Notes: generated by a model from the sequence alone, not told the origin. Shown: positions 8,738 through 18,558, counted from the first letter of the stretch. The stretch is DNA of 64,000 nt from Deltaproteobacteria bacterium IMCC39524 (GCA_029667085.1 JARUHJ010000001.1:372001-436000); one strand, 5' to 3'. Translations and numbers: made by a program.

Positions 8738-10408
8738 ATGTACGAATCATTTTTTTCTTTAAAAGAAAAACCTTTTGCTCTAACCCCGAATCCTCGCTTT
8801 CTATTCCTGAGCAAAACCCACAATGAGGTTTACGCTCACCTGATTTATGGTATCGAAAGTCGAGCCGGCTTCGTAGAGGTGACCGGTGAGGTTGGGACCG
8901 GAAAAACCACCATCCTGCGGACTCTGCTTTCACATCTGGACGAAAGTAAATATCGGGTTGCTTTCATATTCAATCCTAAATTGACGGCTTTTGAGCTCTT
9001 GCGCAACATCAACCGCGAATTCGGTGTCGATGATGATGGCGCCAGTAACCCTGACCTGATCCACGCTCTGAATGCATTCCTCCTTGCAGAGAATGAAGCT
9101 GGCCGGACTCCAATCCTGGTCATTGATGAAGCGCAGAACCTTTCAGGAGAGGTGTTGGAGCAGATCCGCCTGCTTTCGAATCTCGAGACTGAGGATGACA
9201 AGCTGATCCAGGTCATCCTTGTTGGACAGCCTGAACTCCGCCACCATCTGAGCGATCACAGCCTGCGCCAGTTGAATCAGCGCATCGCCGTGCGTTACCA
9301 ACTGCGTCCACTCAATCGTGAAGAGACGGCTTCGTATATCTTGCATCGTCTCAATATTGCAGGTCGTCCTGATGGCAGCCTGTTTTCTGCCGCAGCGTTG
9401 AAGAAGGTCTTTGCATGCTCTGGCGGTATCCCCCGACGGGTGAATCTGATCTGTGATCGTTCTCTGCTGACTGCCTATTCCGAAGAGCGCGGCATCATTT
9501 CTGCCCGTGATGTTAATCAGGCCGTTAAAGAACTGGCCGGAATGGGGGAGGGGGCTCAAAGTAACTTTGAGATGCCGTGGAAGGTCATCGCTTTTGCTGC
9601 TGCGGCCATGCTGGTTATGTTGGTTGGCTTTCTTCAGGTTTCTTCTTACGTCATCAATTCTGAAGAAGCTCTTGTGCAAGCCGAACCCGCTCCGATCCTT
9701 GAAAAGAATACGGCTCAAAAGGCCGAGTCTGCTCTGCTCATTGATCAGAAAGCCGCACAAAATGCCGAGCCAGGGCCGGAAATCTCCGAAGCCCAGGAAG
9801 CTTCACTTCAATCTCACCCCGATAGTTTGATCGCCTCCTGTAATGCTCTACTCGCACTTTGGGATATCTCTCCTCTAGCGAGTGGCATTTCCTCAGAGGG
9901 GTTTGATTTTGATCAGCAATTCAGCCTTCGCGGCTTTCGAATTGCTCGCCTCGCCGGTGATTTCGAAACGCTGAGTAAGTTCAACGTCCCTCTGCTTGTG
10001 CCGTTACCAGAAGAGAGAGGCGGTGGTTATCTTGCTGTCCTTGGCCAGACGTCTGTGGGATTGTGGTCAATTGCACCTGCTTACCAGGGACGTGAGACTT
10101 TAAGTACCTCAGAGCTGAACAATCTTGGACTGCAGATGGCATTGGTCCCCTGGATTGATTTTGCCTCGATAGGCTATGTGGCCGTTCCCGGTGCAAAGGG
10201 CGAAAATGTTCGCAGGTTGCAATATTTGCTTGGACTGACAGGTTGCTCGGGAGTCTCAAGCAGTGGCCGTTTTGACCCTTCCAGTATTAAATGCGTCAAA
10301 GGTTTCCAGCGTCAGAATGGATTGATTGTTGATGGATTGGTTGGGCCACGCACCTTGATTCTTCTTTACCAGGCAGCCGGCTCCTACAAGATGCCCCGTC
10401 TTTCTTGA
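8738..10408 (+). CDS. ExeA/GspA-like AAA ATPase with peptidoglycan-binding domain
   Basis: 556 residues. The N-terminal AAA module has Walker A GEVGTGKT (residues 50-57), Walker B LVIDEAQNLS, and a sensor region ending near residue 260. One transmembrane helix follows (about 280-298), then a periplasmic Ala/Glu-rich linker, and a C-terminal PG_binding_1 domain (LQYLLGLTGC to VDGLVGPRT, about 490-545). This is the ExeA/GspA arrangement, which helps insert the type II secretion secretin through peptidoglycan. It is followed after 21 bases by a GspB-like gene. No secretion core genes are in the window, so the pair may serve type II secretion or a pilus system encoded elsewhere. Confidence 0.88.
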   Translation: MYESFFSLKEKPFALTPNPRFLFLSKTHNEVYAHLIYGIESRAGFVEVTGEVGTGKTTILRTLLSHLDESKYRVAFIFNPKLTAFELLRNINREFGVDDDGASNPDLIHALNAFLLAENEAGRTPILVIDEAQNLSGEVLEQIRLLSNLETEDDKLIQVILVGQPELRHHLSDHSLRQLNQRIAVRYQLRPLNREETASYILHRLNIAGRPDGSLFSAAALKKVFACSGGIPRRVNLICDRSLLTAYSEERGIISARDVNQAVKELAGMGEGAQSNFEMPWKVIAFAAAAMLVMLVGFLQVSSYVINSEEALVQAEPAPILEKNTAQKAESALLIDQKAAQNAEPGPEISEAQEASLQSHPDSLIASCNALLALWDISPLASGISSEGFDFDQQFSLRGFRIARLAGDFETLSKFNVPLLVPLPEERGGGYLAVLGQTSVGLWSIAPAYQGRETLSTSELNNLGLQMALVPWIDFASIGYVAVPGAKGENVRRLQYLLGLTGCSGVSSSGRFDPSSIKCVKGFQRQNGLIVDGLVGPRTLILLYQAAGSYKMPRLS

Positions 10409-10429
10409 GGTTTGTGAGAAATAAAACTG

Positions 10430-11209
10430 ATGAGTTCCATCCTTAAAGCACTACGGAAAATAGAAGAAGAAAAACGGGTTGCCAGTCATGCTGCACCGGA
10501 CCTGAGGATGGACCAGGGTCTGGCTGAGCCTAAACCAAGACCTTTACTGCCTTTAATTGCCGGAGTTGCGCTTGGCTCTGTATGTGTCGGGTTCTTTTTT
10601 CTTTGGTCTTCATCAAGTTTTACTGAAGTAGCGTCACAACCTCAACGACAACTACAAGCAGATGCCCAGGTGCTTGTGGTTGGAAGTAACCAGGCAGAGC
10701 AACCTGTCATCGTCCTTGAAGAGAAGAGCCCGGTGACGCCCCTATCAGCTTCTCCTGCGCCTGTTGTACGAGAGAAAACCCCTGAGATAGTTGTAGAAAC
10801 CAGCAAGGTTCCAGAAATCATATTGCCTGCGGAGCCGGTGCCTGCGTTTTTCAACACGCCTGAACCGATAAAAACCTTAGAGCCTCCGATTGCGTTTGAA
10901 GCACAAGCCAAAGCCAAAGCTCCAAAGGTTGTGAAAGAGGCACCGAAAGAGAGTATGACCTCCACCAGTGCTTCAAAGCCTGAGTCGTTACCAGTCAAAG
11001 CTCGCCCCTTACCCGTTGGTGCGTCACTCAAAGTCACAGAGGTTTTCTACCAGGATGATCCTGCCAACAGCATGGCTGTCGTTAATGACCTGCCGGTGAT
11101 GATCGGTACCTTTGTTGATTCTGCCGTCGTGCTGGAAATTCGCTCGGACAAGGTTGTTTTTAAGATTGGCGACGACTCTTACGATGTCCCTGTAACACCC
11201 CCACAGTAA
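10430..11209 (+). CDS. GspB-like general secretion pathway protein B
   Basis: 259 residues. The N-terminal signature SSILKALRKIEEEKR is diagnostic of GspB/ExeB-family proteins. A transmembrane helix (LPLIAGVALGSVCVGFFFLW) follows at about residues 45-65, then a long Pro/Ala/Lys/Glu periplasmic linker, and a small C-terminal beta domain with VTEVFYQDDPANSMAVVND. GspB partners ExeA/GspA in secretin assembly, and the two genes are adjacent here as expected. Confidence 0.87.
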   Translation: MSSILKALRKIEEEKRVASHAAPDLRMDQGLAEPKPRPLLPLIAGVALGSVCVGFFFLWSSSSFTEVASQPQRQLQADAQVLVVGSNQAEQPVIVLEEKSPVTPLSASPAPVVREKTPEIVVETSKVPEIILPAEPVPAFFNTPEPIKTLEPPIAFEAQAKAKAPKVVKEAPKESMTSTSASKPESLPVKARPLPVGASLKVTEVFYQDDPANSMAVVNDLPVMIGTFVDSAVVLEIRSDKVVFKIGDDSYDVPVTPPQ

Positions 11210-11298
11210 CTTCTAGAAGCCTTTCAGGGTCCCCATGAACTGGCTGCAAATTCGTTTTATCCTAACTTTCCATAGAGTCGAATAATCCCCATCTGACT

Positions 11299-11312
11299 GT
11301 AGAATATTCTAC
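11299..11312. promoter_or_regulatory. 14-bp perfect palindrome ahead of the metal efflux operon
   Basis: GTAGAATATTCTAC is a perfect 14-base palindrome about 117 bases before the TolC-like start at 11430. A possible promoter follows it (TTGCAA, 16 bases, GATACT, near 11342-11369). The palindrome could be an operator for a metal-responsive regulator, or only a small AT-rich hairpin followed by a T-run. I cannot assign a regulator. Confidence 0.35.
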
Positions 11313-11429
11313 CTTTTTCTTGTGTTGATTTACTCGCATATTGCAAACGAGTCGCAGTATTGGATACTTAGCGATGTGGCACGCAATATGAATTATTTTT
11401 ATAAGAACTTTTTTATTAAGGGATTATTT

Positions 11430-12752
11430 ATGCTTCGTAAAAGAATATTGGTTAAGAGCGTTTTGGCTAACTTGGCATTCTTTGTCGGACTTTTTTTGTC
11501 GCTCAGCTCTTTACATGCGGCAACTCTTGATCAGTTGGTTCTGGAGGCTTTGACTCATAATCCTGACCTGGCTGCAGCAAAAGCGCGTTGGCAGCAAGCC
11601 TCACACAAAGCTCCCCAGGTAGGAAGCCTGATGGATCCGGTTCTTTCTTTTGCATTTTCCAACTATCCACATGACGACTTATCTAGTGATACTGCACCAA
11701 TGACCGGCAACGAAGTGAAGTTGGCACAGGCTTTTCCCTTTCCCGGCAAGCTGGACGGTCGCTCTGCCATTGCCAATGAACAAGCCAACTGGTTCGAGTC
11801 TGTTTATCGCGATCAGCATTTTCAGATTGCACGCATGGTCAAGGACGCCTGGTACCGCCTCTACCTTAAAGGCCGTATCATAGCCGTCACTGAGCGCAAT
11901 TTGGCCCTGGTCGATGATATTATTCGTTTGACCGAAGTTCGCTATGAGACAGGTTCCGGTTTACAGCAGGATGTTCTCAAGGCACAGGTACAAAGATCCC
12001 AACTTATGGAGCGGTTGATGTCTTTACGTCAGCAGCAGATAGCAGTCCAATCTGAGCTGAACAGTCTTCTAAACAGACCTTCTGACAGCACTTTTGACGT
12101 CCCGGAAGAGCTCGAATTGGTAGACGCTGACGTCAGCCTTGATGCCTTGCAGGTCGCTGGTGTAGAAAATCGCCCTATGACGACAGCTTACCAGTCTTTG
12201 CTCAAGCGCTATCGGCAGCAGGGCAAACTGGCTAAACTCAACGATTACCCCGACATGACTCTTTGGACAAGCTGGCGCTTCCGTGATGACGACTTGCCTG
12301 ATGGAGGCACCGACTTTGTCAGCGCCGGGATCAGCGTGACTCTGCCTGTTTACCGTGAAAAAAGACGCGCCGAGAAAGCTGAAGCACTTGCAGGTTTGAG
12401 GATGGCCGAAAAACAGGCCGAGTCTTTCCAGAATAGTGTTGAGGAAAAAATCCGCACGGCCTACAGCCGCATGGAAGAAACACAACAACAGACCAAACTC
12501 TATAGTGAAGGGATTATTCCCCAGACCAGCCAGAGTTTGCAGTCAGCCTTGAGCTCTTACCAGGTTGGCAAGGTGCCTTTTGTTAGTTTGCTTGGCGCCT
12601 TGATGACGACCTATCAGGCAGAAATGGAATATTATCGCGTCAGCACGGAATATATGCGGAGTCTGGCCTGGCTGGAAGCAGAGACGACCTTACCGCTTAT
12701 CGGTCAACCTCTGTCGCGCGCACAAGAGAGCTCATCTGACTTGAACAAATAA
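11430..12752 (+). CDS. TolC-family outer membrane efflux protein (CusC role)
   Basis: 440 residues from the ATG at 11430, which has a Shine-Dalgarno (AAGGGA) and directly starts a signal peptide (RKRILVKSVLANLAFFVGLFL to HAA). An in-frame ATG at 11322 would add 36 residues with no signal-peptide logic. The mature protein shows two outer-membrane-factor repeats with long coiled coils, for example LALVDDIIRLTEVRYETGSG and the matching RMEETQQQTKLYSEGIIPQT, ending in the SLLGALMTTYQAEMEYYR region. It is the first gene of the cus-type operon and forms the outer channel for the RND pump. Confidence 0.88.
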   Translation: MLRKRILVKSVLANLAFFVGLFLSLSSLHAATLDQLVLEALTHNPDLAAAKARWQQASHKAPQVGSLMDPVLSFAFSNYPHDDLSSDTAPMTGNEVKLAQAFPFPGKLDGRSAIANEQANWFESVYRDQHFQIARMVKDAWYRLYLKGRIIAVTERNLALVDDIIRLTEVRYETGSGLQQDVLKAQVQRSQLMERLMSLRQQQIAVQSELNSLLNRPSDSTFDVPEELELVDADVSLDALQVAGVENRPMTTAYQSLLKRYRQQGKLAKLNDYPDMTLWTSWRFRDDDLPDGGTDFVSAGISVTLPVYREKRRAEKAEALAGLRMAEKQAESFQNSVEEKIRTAYSRMEETQQQTKLYSEGIIPQTSQSLQSALSSYQVGKVPFVSLLGALMTTYQAEMEYYRVSTEYMRSLAWLEAETTLPLIGQPLSRAQESSSDLNK

Positions 12753-12780
12753 GCTTCACACACTGGAGCACGAGGACAAC

Positions 12781-14274
12781 ATGAGGATAAAAAAGACTTC
12801 AATTTTAATCGTCGCCTTGGTCATGGTCATTACCGGTCTTGCCCTGAGTCTGGTTTCGACTGGTCCGGGCAACGGCAGCCTTGGTGCTGTTGCCAACCTT
12901 GCGACGCCAGCTTCAGTCGAGGCAGCACAGCAGTACACCTGCGGTATGCACCCTATGGTTATTACGGATGAGCCCGGCCTGTGCCCCATCTGCAATATGG
13001 ATTTAACGCCTTTGAAATCGGCCGGCTCAGAATCATCAATACCTGCCGGGGAGCGCAAGATCAAGTATTGGGTGGCGCCGATGGATCCGACTTTTATTCG
13101 TGATGAACCTGGCCAGTCACCGATGGGTATGGACTTGGTTCCGGTTTATGAAGACGAGTCTGCTACGGGGTCAATCATCTCTATTGACCCTGTCACCTCA
13201 CAGAATATGGGTGTGCGCATGACGACTGTCACGCGTAAAAAATTGAGCCGTACCGTGCGTACGGTCGGTTTGGTCGGCTATGAAGAACCGAAGCAATTTT
13301 CAGTTAACAGTAAAGTCGATGGTTGGGTTGAACGGCTTTATGTCAATCAAACCGGACAGTTCGTTAAAAGAGGTTCGCCTTTGTTGGAGATCTATAGCCC
13401 GGTGTTGGTCAGTGCACAGGAAGAATTCCTCCTGGCCCGCAACAACAGTCATTCTCTGGCAAAATCACCTTTTCCGTCGATCGCCGATGGCGCTAAGCGA
13501 CTGCTTGATTCTTCCCGGCGTCGTTTGAAGCTGTGGGACATCAGTGACCGTCAGATTACACGCCTTGAGAAGAGCGGAGAGGTTGCCAAAACCCTGACTC
13601 TCTACGCTCCTTATGACGGCATCGTTAATATGAAAATGGTCAGGGAAGGGCAGTATGTCAAGAGCGGCATGGAGCTTCTGATGATATCCGACATTTCGAA
13701 AGTCTGGATTTATGCTGATATCTATGAATATGAAATGCCATGGGTTAAGGTCGGTCAGAAAGCGCAAATCATTCTTCCTTATGTCGGCAGTGATCCGATC
13801 GAGAGTGAAGTCAGCTATATCTACCCCTTTGTTGAACCGAAAACCCGCACGGTCAAGGCGCGTTTCGACATCGACAATCCTGAATTCACCTTGAAGCCCG
13901 ACATGTATGTCAATGTTCGCCTCGATACTGAACCTGTTGAAAATGCACTGACTGTTCCCGTTGAAGCCGTTCTGCATTCTGGCGAGAGGAAGACGGTCTT
14001 TGTCGCTCTCGGTGAGGGCAAGTTCGAGCCGCGCCTGGTCAAGACGGGCCTGCTGAGTGAAGAGGGTGACATTGAAATCGTGCAGGGGTTGCTTGAAGGT
14101 GAAAACGTTGTTGTCAGCGCCCAGTTTATGCTCGACTCAGAGAGTAAACTGCGCGAAGCGATCCAGAAGATGCTCAATCCTGAACCTCCAGCACCTGCTG
14201 ATCACAAGCACGATGAGCCGTCGATGAAAGAGTCCGATAAAGACCAGAAAGAACTTGAGAGCCTTTTTGAATAG
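12781..14274 (+). CDS. cusB: CusB-like RND periplasmic adaptor with two heavy-metal-binding motifs
   Basis: 497 residues. After an N-terminal membrane anchor/signal (residues 6-30) come two successive heavy-metal-binding (YHMP-type) motifs: YTCGMHPM to CPICNMDL (about 52-77), which keeps its cysteines, and YWVAPMDP to SPMGMDLVPVYE (about 96-124), the form usual in CusB proteins. The membrane-fusion core follows: barrel-sandwich and hairpin (WVERLYVNQTGQFVKRGSPL), second arm (LTLYAPYDGIVNMKMVREGQYV) and beta-barrel. It links the inner-membrane pump to the outer channel and can hand on Cu(I)/Ag(I). Confidence 0.92.
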   Translation: MRIKKTSILIVALVMVITGLALSLVSTGPGNGSLGAVANLATPASVEAAQQYTCGMHPMVITDEPGLCPICNMDLTPLKSAGSESSIPAGERKIKYWVAPMDPTFIRDEPGQSPMGMDLVPVYEDESATGSIISIDPVTSQNMGVRMTTVTRKKLSRTVRTVGLVGYEEPKQFSVNSKVDGWVERLYVNQTGQFVKRGSPLLEIYSPVLVSAQEEFLLARNNSHSLAKSPFPSIADGAKRLLDSSRRRLKLWDISDRQITRLEKSGEVAKTLTLYAPYDGIVNMKMVREGQYVKSGMELLMISDISKVWIYADIYEYEMPWVKVGQKAQIILPYVGSDPIESEVSYIYPFVEPKTRTVKARFDIDNPEFTLKPDMYVNVRLDTEPVENALTVPVEAVLHSGERKTVFVALGEGKFEPRLVKTGLLSEEGDIEIVQGLLEGENVVVSAQFMLDSESKLREAIQKMLNPEPPAPADHKHDEPSMKESDKDQKELESLFE

Positions 14275-14359
14275 CAATTAAGGAGAGGCGATACGGAGAG
14301 TGTGAAGAGGTTAGCTTGTCCCAGTAACCGGTTTTCAGCCCCCAGCCACAGAAACTACT

Positions 14360-17300
14360 ATGCTTGAAAATATCATCGACTGGTCCATAAAGAACAAGTT
14401 TATCGTTATTCTGATTACTTTTTTCTGCATTATCGGTGGCGTCTATACCCTCGCAAACACACCGGTAGATGCTATCCCGGATCTTTCTGACGTTCAAGTT
14501 ATCGTCTTTACCGAATACAAGGGCCAAGCTCCCCAGGTCGTTGAGGATCAGGTTACTTATCCTTTAACCACACAGATGCTGGCAGTTCCCGGCGCGAAGG
14601 TTGTCCGTGGCTATTCTTTCTTCGGCCTGTCTTTCGTCTATATCATTTTTGAAGACGGCACGGACCTCTACTGGGCTCGTTCACGCGTCCTTGAGTATCT
14701 AAATTACGCTGCGGGCAAGTTGCCCCAGGGCGTGACACCAAGCCTTGGTCCAGATGCCACCGGGGTTGGCTGGATCTATGAGTATGTCCTGGAAAGTGAC
14801 CAGCACGATTTACAGGAACTCCGCTCCATTCAGGACTGGTTTTTACGTTATGAGTTGACGGCGGTCGCAGGGGTTTCTGAGGTCGCTTCTATCGGTGGGT
14901 ACGTTAAGCAGTACCAAGTCGAGGTCGACCCTGATCGCCTGCTCGCCTACCACATTACGATTCCGCAGATCAAAAAAGCGATTCAAAGTTCCAATAACGA
15001 TGTCGGTGGCCGCCTGGTTGAAATGGCTGAAACTGAATTCATGGTTCGGGGCCTCGGTTACATTCAATCCAAGGCCGACATCGAGAACGTGGTTATTGGT
15101 ACGGATAAGCAAGGAACGCCTATCCTTGTTCAGGACCTTGCCCGGGTTAGTATCGGCCCTGAGCTGCGTCGTGGTGCCGCTGAGCTTGATGGCAAAGGAG
15201 AAGCGGTCGGCGGTATCGTCGTTATGCGCTACGGTGAGAATGCCCTGAAGACCATCGAGAATGTTAAGGAAAAGCTTGAACAGCTCAAGGCCGGTCTTCC
15301 GGAGGGAGTAACGATCAAGCCCGTTTATGACAGGAGTGGTCTTATCGAGCGCGCAGTCGATACGCTCAAGGAAAAACTGATCGAAGAGAGTATTGTCGTT
15401 GCCATTATCACGGCACTCTTTCTGTTCCATTTCTCCAGTGCCCTGGTTGCCATATTCACTCTGCCTGTGGCAATCCTGGCCGCTTTCATCATCATGCATT
15501 TCCAAGGTATCAATGCGAACATCATGAGCCTGGGTGGTATCGCCATCGCTATCGGTGCCATGATCGATGCCGCCATCATCATGATCGAAAATATGCACAA
15601 GCATCTCGAGCGGGACCGCGGCAAACTACCTCACTGGCAGATCGTTGCCAATGCTTCAAAAGAGGTTGGACCGGCGCTCTTTTATTCTTTATTGGTTATT
15701 ACCGTCTCCTTCTTTCCTGTTTTTACTCTTGGGGAACAATCCGGCCGGATGTTCAAACCTTTGGCGTATACAAAAACCTATGCCATGGGCGCCGCCGCAC
15801 TCCTGTCGATAACGGTCGTGCCAGTTCTTATGGGCTGGTTTATCCGCGGCAAGATTCCTGATGAGAATAAGAACCCGCTCAACCGTTTTCTGATCCGTAT
15901 TTATCATCCTGTAGTTGATTTTGTTCTGAAATTCCGCTGGCCGGTTTTGATTGTCGCTTTATTGCTTACCGCGTCTAGTTACATTCCTTTTAAGAAAATG
16001 GGCTCCGAGTTCATGCCTCCGTTGTACGAAGGCGACCTGCTCTACATGCCGACAACCCTGCCGGGAATTTCGATCACCAAGGCCAAGGAGTTGCTTCAGC
16101 AAACGGATCGAATTATTGCTGAGTTTCCTGAGGTTGAAAGGGTCTTCGGAAAAGTCGGCCGCGCCGAAACAGCAACCGACCCGGCACCTCTTTCTATGTT
16201 GGAAACCACGATTACCCTTAAACCGGAAGTGGAGTGGCGCACCGTCCACCATGATCGATTCTATACAGGTTGGTCCGATACCTGGGATTGGTTAAAGACA
16301 CCTTTACGGGCTATCTGGCCTGAGCTTGGCCCGATCGATGTGGAACAATTGAAAGCGGAAATGAACGATGCGATCAAGTTTCCGGGTTTGACCAACGCCT
16401 GGACCATGCCGATTAAAACCCGCATTGACATGCTTTCCACGGGTATCAAGACTCCAGTCGGTATCAAAATTATGGGTGATGACCTGGAAGTCCTTTCCTC
16501 TCTTGGCGAGCAGATAGAGGCCATTGTTCGTGATATCCCTGGAACCTTGAGCGCATTTTCAGAACGCGTGGTTGGTGGAAATTATCTCGATTATGAAATA
16601 GATCGTTTGGCTGCGGCACGTTATGGACTTACTGTTGGCGCTGTTCAGGACATCATCAAGGCGGCTATCGGCGGGATGACTGTGACGGAAACCGTCGAAG
16701 GGTTAGAGCGCTACTCGGTAAACGTTCGTTATCAACGTGACTATCGTAACGACCTGCAGTCTCTCGAGCGTATTCTGATCCCTCTGCCCAGCGGCAAGCA
16801 TATTCCCTTGTCACAAATTGCAGAGATCAAGATCAAAAAAGGCCCCCCGGGAATCAAGACTGAAAACGCCCGTCGAACCGCTTGGGTGTATGTTGATTTG
16901 CGTGGCACGGACGTGGGTAGTTATGTCGAAAATGCCAAGAAGGTTATCGAGGAGCAGGTTGATCTGCCGGTCGGCTACAATATTGTCTGGAGTGGCCAGT
17001 ACGAGTACATGGAGAAGGCGAGTGCCACTCTTAAGGTCGTGATCCCGCTGACATTGCTGATTATCTTCGTTATTATCTATATGAACACCAAAAGTATGGT
17101 CAAAACCGGCATCATTTTCGTGGCTTTGCCGCTCTCTCTGGTTGGCTGCTTCTGGTACATTTACCTGCTTGGCTATAATATGTCGGTTGCAGTCTGGATC
17201 GGAATTATTGCCCTGGCAGGGATCTCGGCTGAGACCGGAGTCGTTATGCTTCTTTATCTCGACCTGGCTTTTGACCTCTGGAATAAAAATGGTCGCATGC

Positions 17301-17584
17301 TCAATCTTGGCGATCTGACTCAGGCTATTCATTATGGCGCTGTGAAAAGGATTCGACCCAAGGTCATGACCATCTGCGTCATTATCGCAGGCCTGATACC
17401 GATCATGTGGTCCCATGGTGCCGGTGCAGACGTAATGAAACGCATCGCGGCACCGATGATTGGCGGTGTTGTTACCTCGGGACTGATGGAGTTGCTCGTT
17501 TTCCCGGTCATCTATTTCATGTGGCGCGGCCTTAAGCTCGAGAAATCACGCGTTCCCACTGGCTTGGAAGATCCACAAGAATAA
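14360..17584 (+). CDS. cusA: CusA-like heavy metal efflux RND transporter
   Basis: 1074 residues, the expected size of a CusA/CzcA pump. The N-terminus IIDWSIKNKFIVILITFF and the motif GAMIDAAIIMIENMHKHLE in TM4 (proton-relay charges) mark the HME-RND group. SEFMPPLYEGDLLYMPTT and RIDMLSTGIKTPVGIKIMG match conserved segments around the periplasmic metal-site methionines of CusA, which favours Cu/Ag over Co/Zn/Cd. The 85-base gap after cusB contains a good Shine-Dalgarno-like GGAGAGG at its left end but nothing strong next to the ATG, so the start could be debated; the N-terminal match supports 14360. Confidence 0.94.
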   Translation: MLENIIDWSIKNKFIVILITFFCIIGGVYTLANTPVDAIPDLSDVQVIVFTEYKGQAPQVVEDQVTYPLTTQMLAVPGAKVVRGYSFFGLSFVYIIFEDGTDLYWARSRVLEYLNYAAGKLPQGVTPSLGPDATGVGWIYEYVLESDQHDLQELRSIQDWFLRYELTAVAGVSEVASIGGYVKQYQVEVDPDRLLAYHITIPQIKKAIQSSNNDVGGRLVEMAETEFMVRGLGYIQSKADIENVVIGTDKQGTPILVQDLARVSIGPELRRGAAELDGKGEAVGGIVVMRYGENALKTIENVKEKLEQLKAGLPEGVTIKPVYDRSGLIERAVDTLKEKLIEESIVVAIITALFLFHFSSALVAIFTLPVAILAAFIIMHFQGINANIMSLGGIAIAIGAMIDAAIIMIENMHKHLERDRGKLPHWQIVANASKEVGPALFYSLLVITVSFFPVFTLGEQSGRMFKPLAYTKTYAMGAAALLSITVVPVLMGWFIRGKIPDENKNPLNRFLIRIYHPVVDFVLKFRWPVLIVALLLTASSYIPFKKMGSEFMPPLYEGDLLYMPTTLPGISITKAKELLQQTDRIIAEFPEVERVFGKVGRAETATDPAPLSMLETTITLKPEVEWRTVHHDRFYTGWSDTWDWLKTPLRAIWPELGPIDVEQLKAEMNDAIKFPGLTNAWTMPIKTRIDMLSTGIKTPVGIKIMGDDLEVLSSLGEQIEAIVRDIPGTLSAFSERVVGGNYLDYEIDRLAAARYGLTVGAVQDIIKAAIGGMTVTETVEGLERYSVNVRYQRDYRNDLQSLERILIPLPSGKHIPLSQIAEIKIKKGPPGIKTENARRTAWVYVDLRGTDVGSYVENAKKVIEEQVDLPVGYNIVWSGQYEYMEKASATLKVVIPLTLLIIFVIIYMNTKSMVKTGIIFVALPLSLVGCFWYIYLLGYNMSVAVWIGIIALAGISAETGVVMLLYLDLAFDLWNKNGRMLNLGDLTQAIHYGAVKRIRPKVMTICVIIAGLIPIMWSHGAGADVMKRIAAPMIGGVVTSGLMELLVFPVIYFMWRGLKLEKSRVPTGLEDPQE

Positions 17585-17645
17585 GATGTTTAGTCTGCTA
17601 ACAAGGTTAGCGAATTGCTGATCTCAACCTAAAAGGAGATTCACT

Positions 17646-18200
17646 ATGAAACGTTTTACTTTCGCTATGATGGCCCTGATTATCGCTATGGGCATGCCCA
17701 TGGTCGCCATAGCCATGGACCACGGTTCCCACGACAAAGAAATGTCCAAGGACATGGATCATGACAAGCACAAGGCCCATGACATGAAGATGGATGACAC
17801 CAAAGAGATGGATCATGACATGCACAAGGGTCACGATATGGCCGCCGAAGATGGTGATTTTGTAGAGATTGGTAAGGATACCCAGGATGGCGTTGTTGCT
17901 ACGGTCAAAGTTAAGGCCTACGATGAGAAAACCAGGGCTACTATGGCAAAAATGGGTATGAATGCGACTCACCACGTCATGGTCTTTTTTACCGATGAAA
18001 AGACCGGTGAAACCGTTACTTCAGGTAAGGCGGCTCTCAAGATAAAGGGTGAAGACGCCAAGCCCTCCATGTTGATGCAGATGGGCCCCGGCTTCGGTTC
18101 TGATGTTTCCGCAGGAGATGGTATGTCTACCTTTGAAATCGGAACCAAACTCGAAGATGGTAAAAAGCGCCAGTTCTCGGTCATGTTCCATAATATGTAA
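17646..18200 (+). CDS. His/Met/Asp-rich periplasmic metal-binding protein
   Basis: 184 residues, last gene of the efflux operon. A signal peptide (residues 1-23) is followed by about 42 residues holding eight His and eight Met in DH/HDM-type repeats (MDHGSHDKEM, HKAHDMKMDD, EMDHDMHKGHDM). The remaining 115 residues look like a soluble beta-rich domain with further Met and a HH pair (ATHHVMVFFTDEKTG). It takes the place CusF has in E. coli operons but is not CusF-like in sequence. A soluble Cu/Ag chaperone or buffer is the natural inference. Good Shine-Dalgarno AAAAGGAG. Followed by a strong terminator. Confidence 0.75.
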   Translation: MKRFTFAMMALIIAMGMPMVAIAMDHGSHDKEMSKDMDHDKHKAHDMKMDDTKEMDHDMHKGHDMAAEDGDFVEIGKDTQDGVVATVKVKAYDEKTRATMAKMGMNATHHVMVFFTDEKTGETVTSGKAALKIKGEDAKPSMLMQMGPGFGSDVSAGDGMSTFEIGTKLEDGKKRQFSVMFHNM

Positions 18201-18243
18201 CAAAAACGGCAGCCGTTTTTATGGCTCTCCAGACTGATGACAA

Positions 18244-18270
18244 GCCCCGCATTTTTGGATGCGGGGTTTT
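18244..18270 (+). terminator. terminator of the metal efflux operon
   Basis: Stem CCCCGCA (18245-18251) with TGCGGGG (18260-18266), 8-base loop, then TTTT and TCTT. A smaller AAAACGGC/GCCGTTTT inverted repeat lies just upstream (18202-18221) but has almost no loop. Confidence 0.8.
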
Positions 18271-18491
18271 CTTATGCTTTTTCAGCAGTCTTTTCTTTGT
18301 TTCTTAGACCATCAGACTCAGACAGGCTTTTGAATAACGATGAAGACTTTTATCTGGCGCTTAAGAAGCAGAATAACAGCCCATAGGGAATCCTTTTCAC
18401 TGTGTGCTCTTGATATACATAGCAGCAAGACCATCTTTTTCATAGTCTGACAAGCCGCTGCCAGCAGACGCTCATTAGCCTCCTGAACAAT

Positions 18492-18516
18492 AAAATCCCC
18501 GCCACCTTGGCGAGGA
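18492..18516 (-). terminator. hairpin downstream of hcp with T-rich tail on the minus strand
   Basis: On the minus strand TCCTCGCC, a 5-base loop and GGCGGGGA form a stem with one wobble, followed by TTTTAT. Positioned as the second of two hairpins after the hcp stop codon. Confidence 0.6.
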
Positions 18517-18532
18517 CTTTATCTTCCGTCAG

Positions 18533-18558
18533 AGGCCGCCTCATATCTGAGGCGGCCT
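18533..18558. terminator. 11-bp perfect hairpin between convergent units
   Basis: AGGCCGCCTCA (18533-18543) pairs perfectly with TGAGGCGGCCT (18548-18558) over a 4-base loop. It is very stable. The plus-strand side is followed by a T-rich stretch, the minus side is not, so it may act as a 3-prime stabiliser or a bidirectional block. It lies 25 bases beyond the hcp stop. Confidence 0.65.

Noticed and set aside
11374-11395. Sigma-54-like promoter TGGCACG before the TolC-like gene
   Set aside because: The -24 part fits, but the -12 part lacks the GC of TTGCA, so the match is incomplete.
14843-15604. 253-residue minus-strand frame inside cusA
   Set aside because: Antisense shadow of cusA with low-complexity Asp/His/Gln composition.
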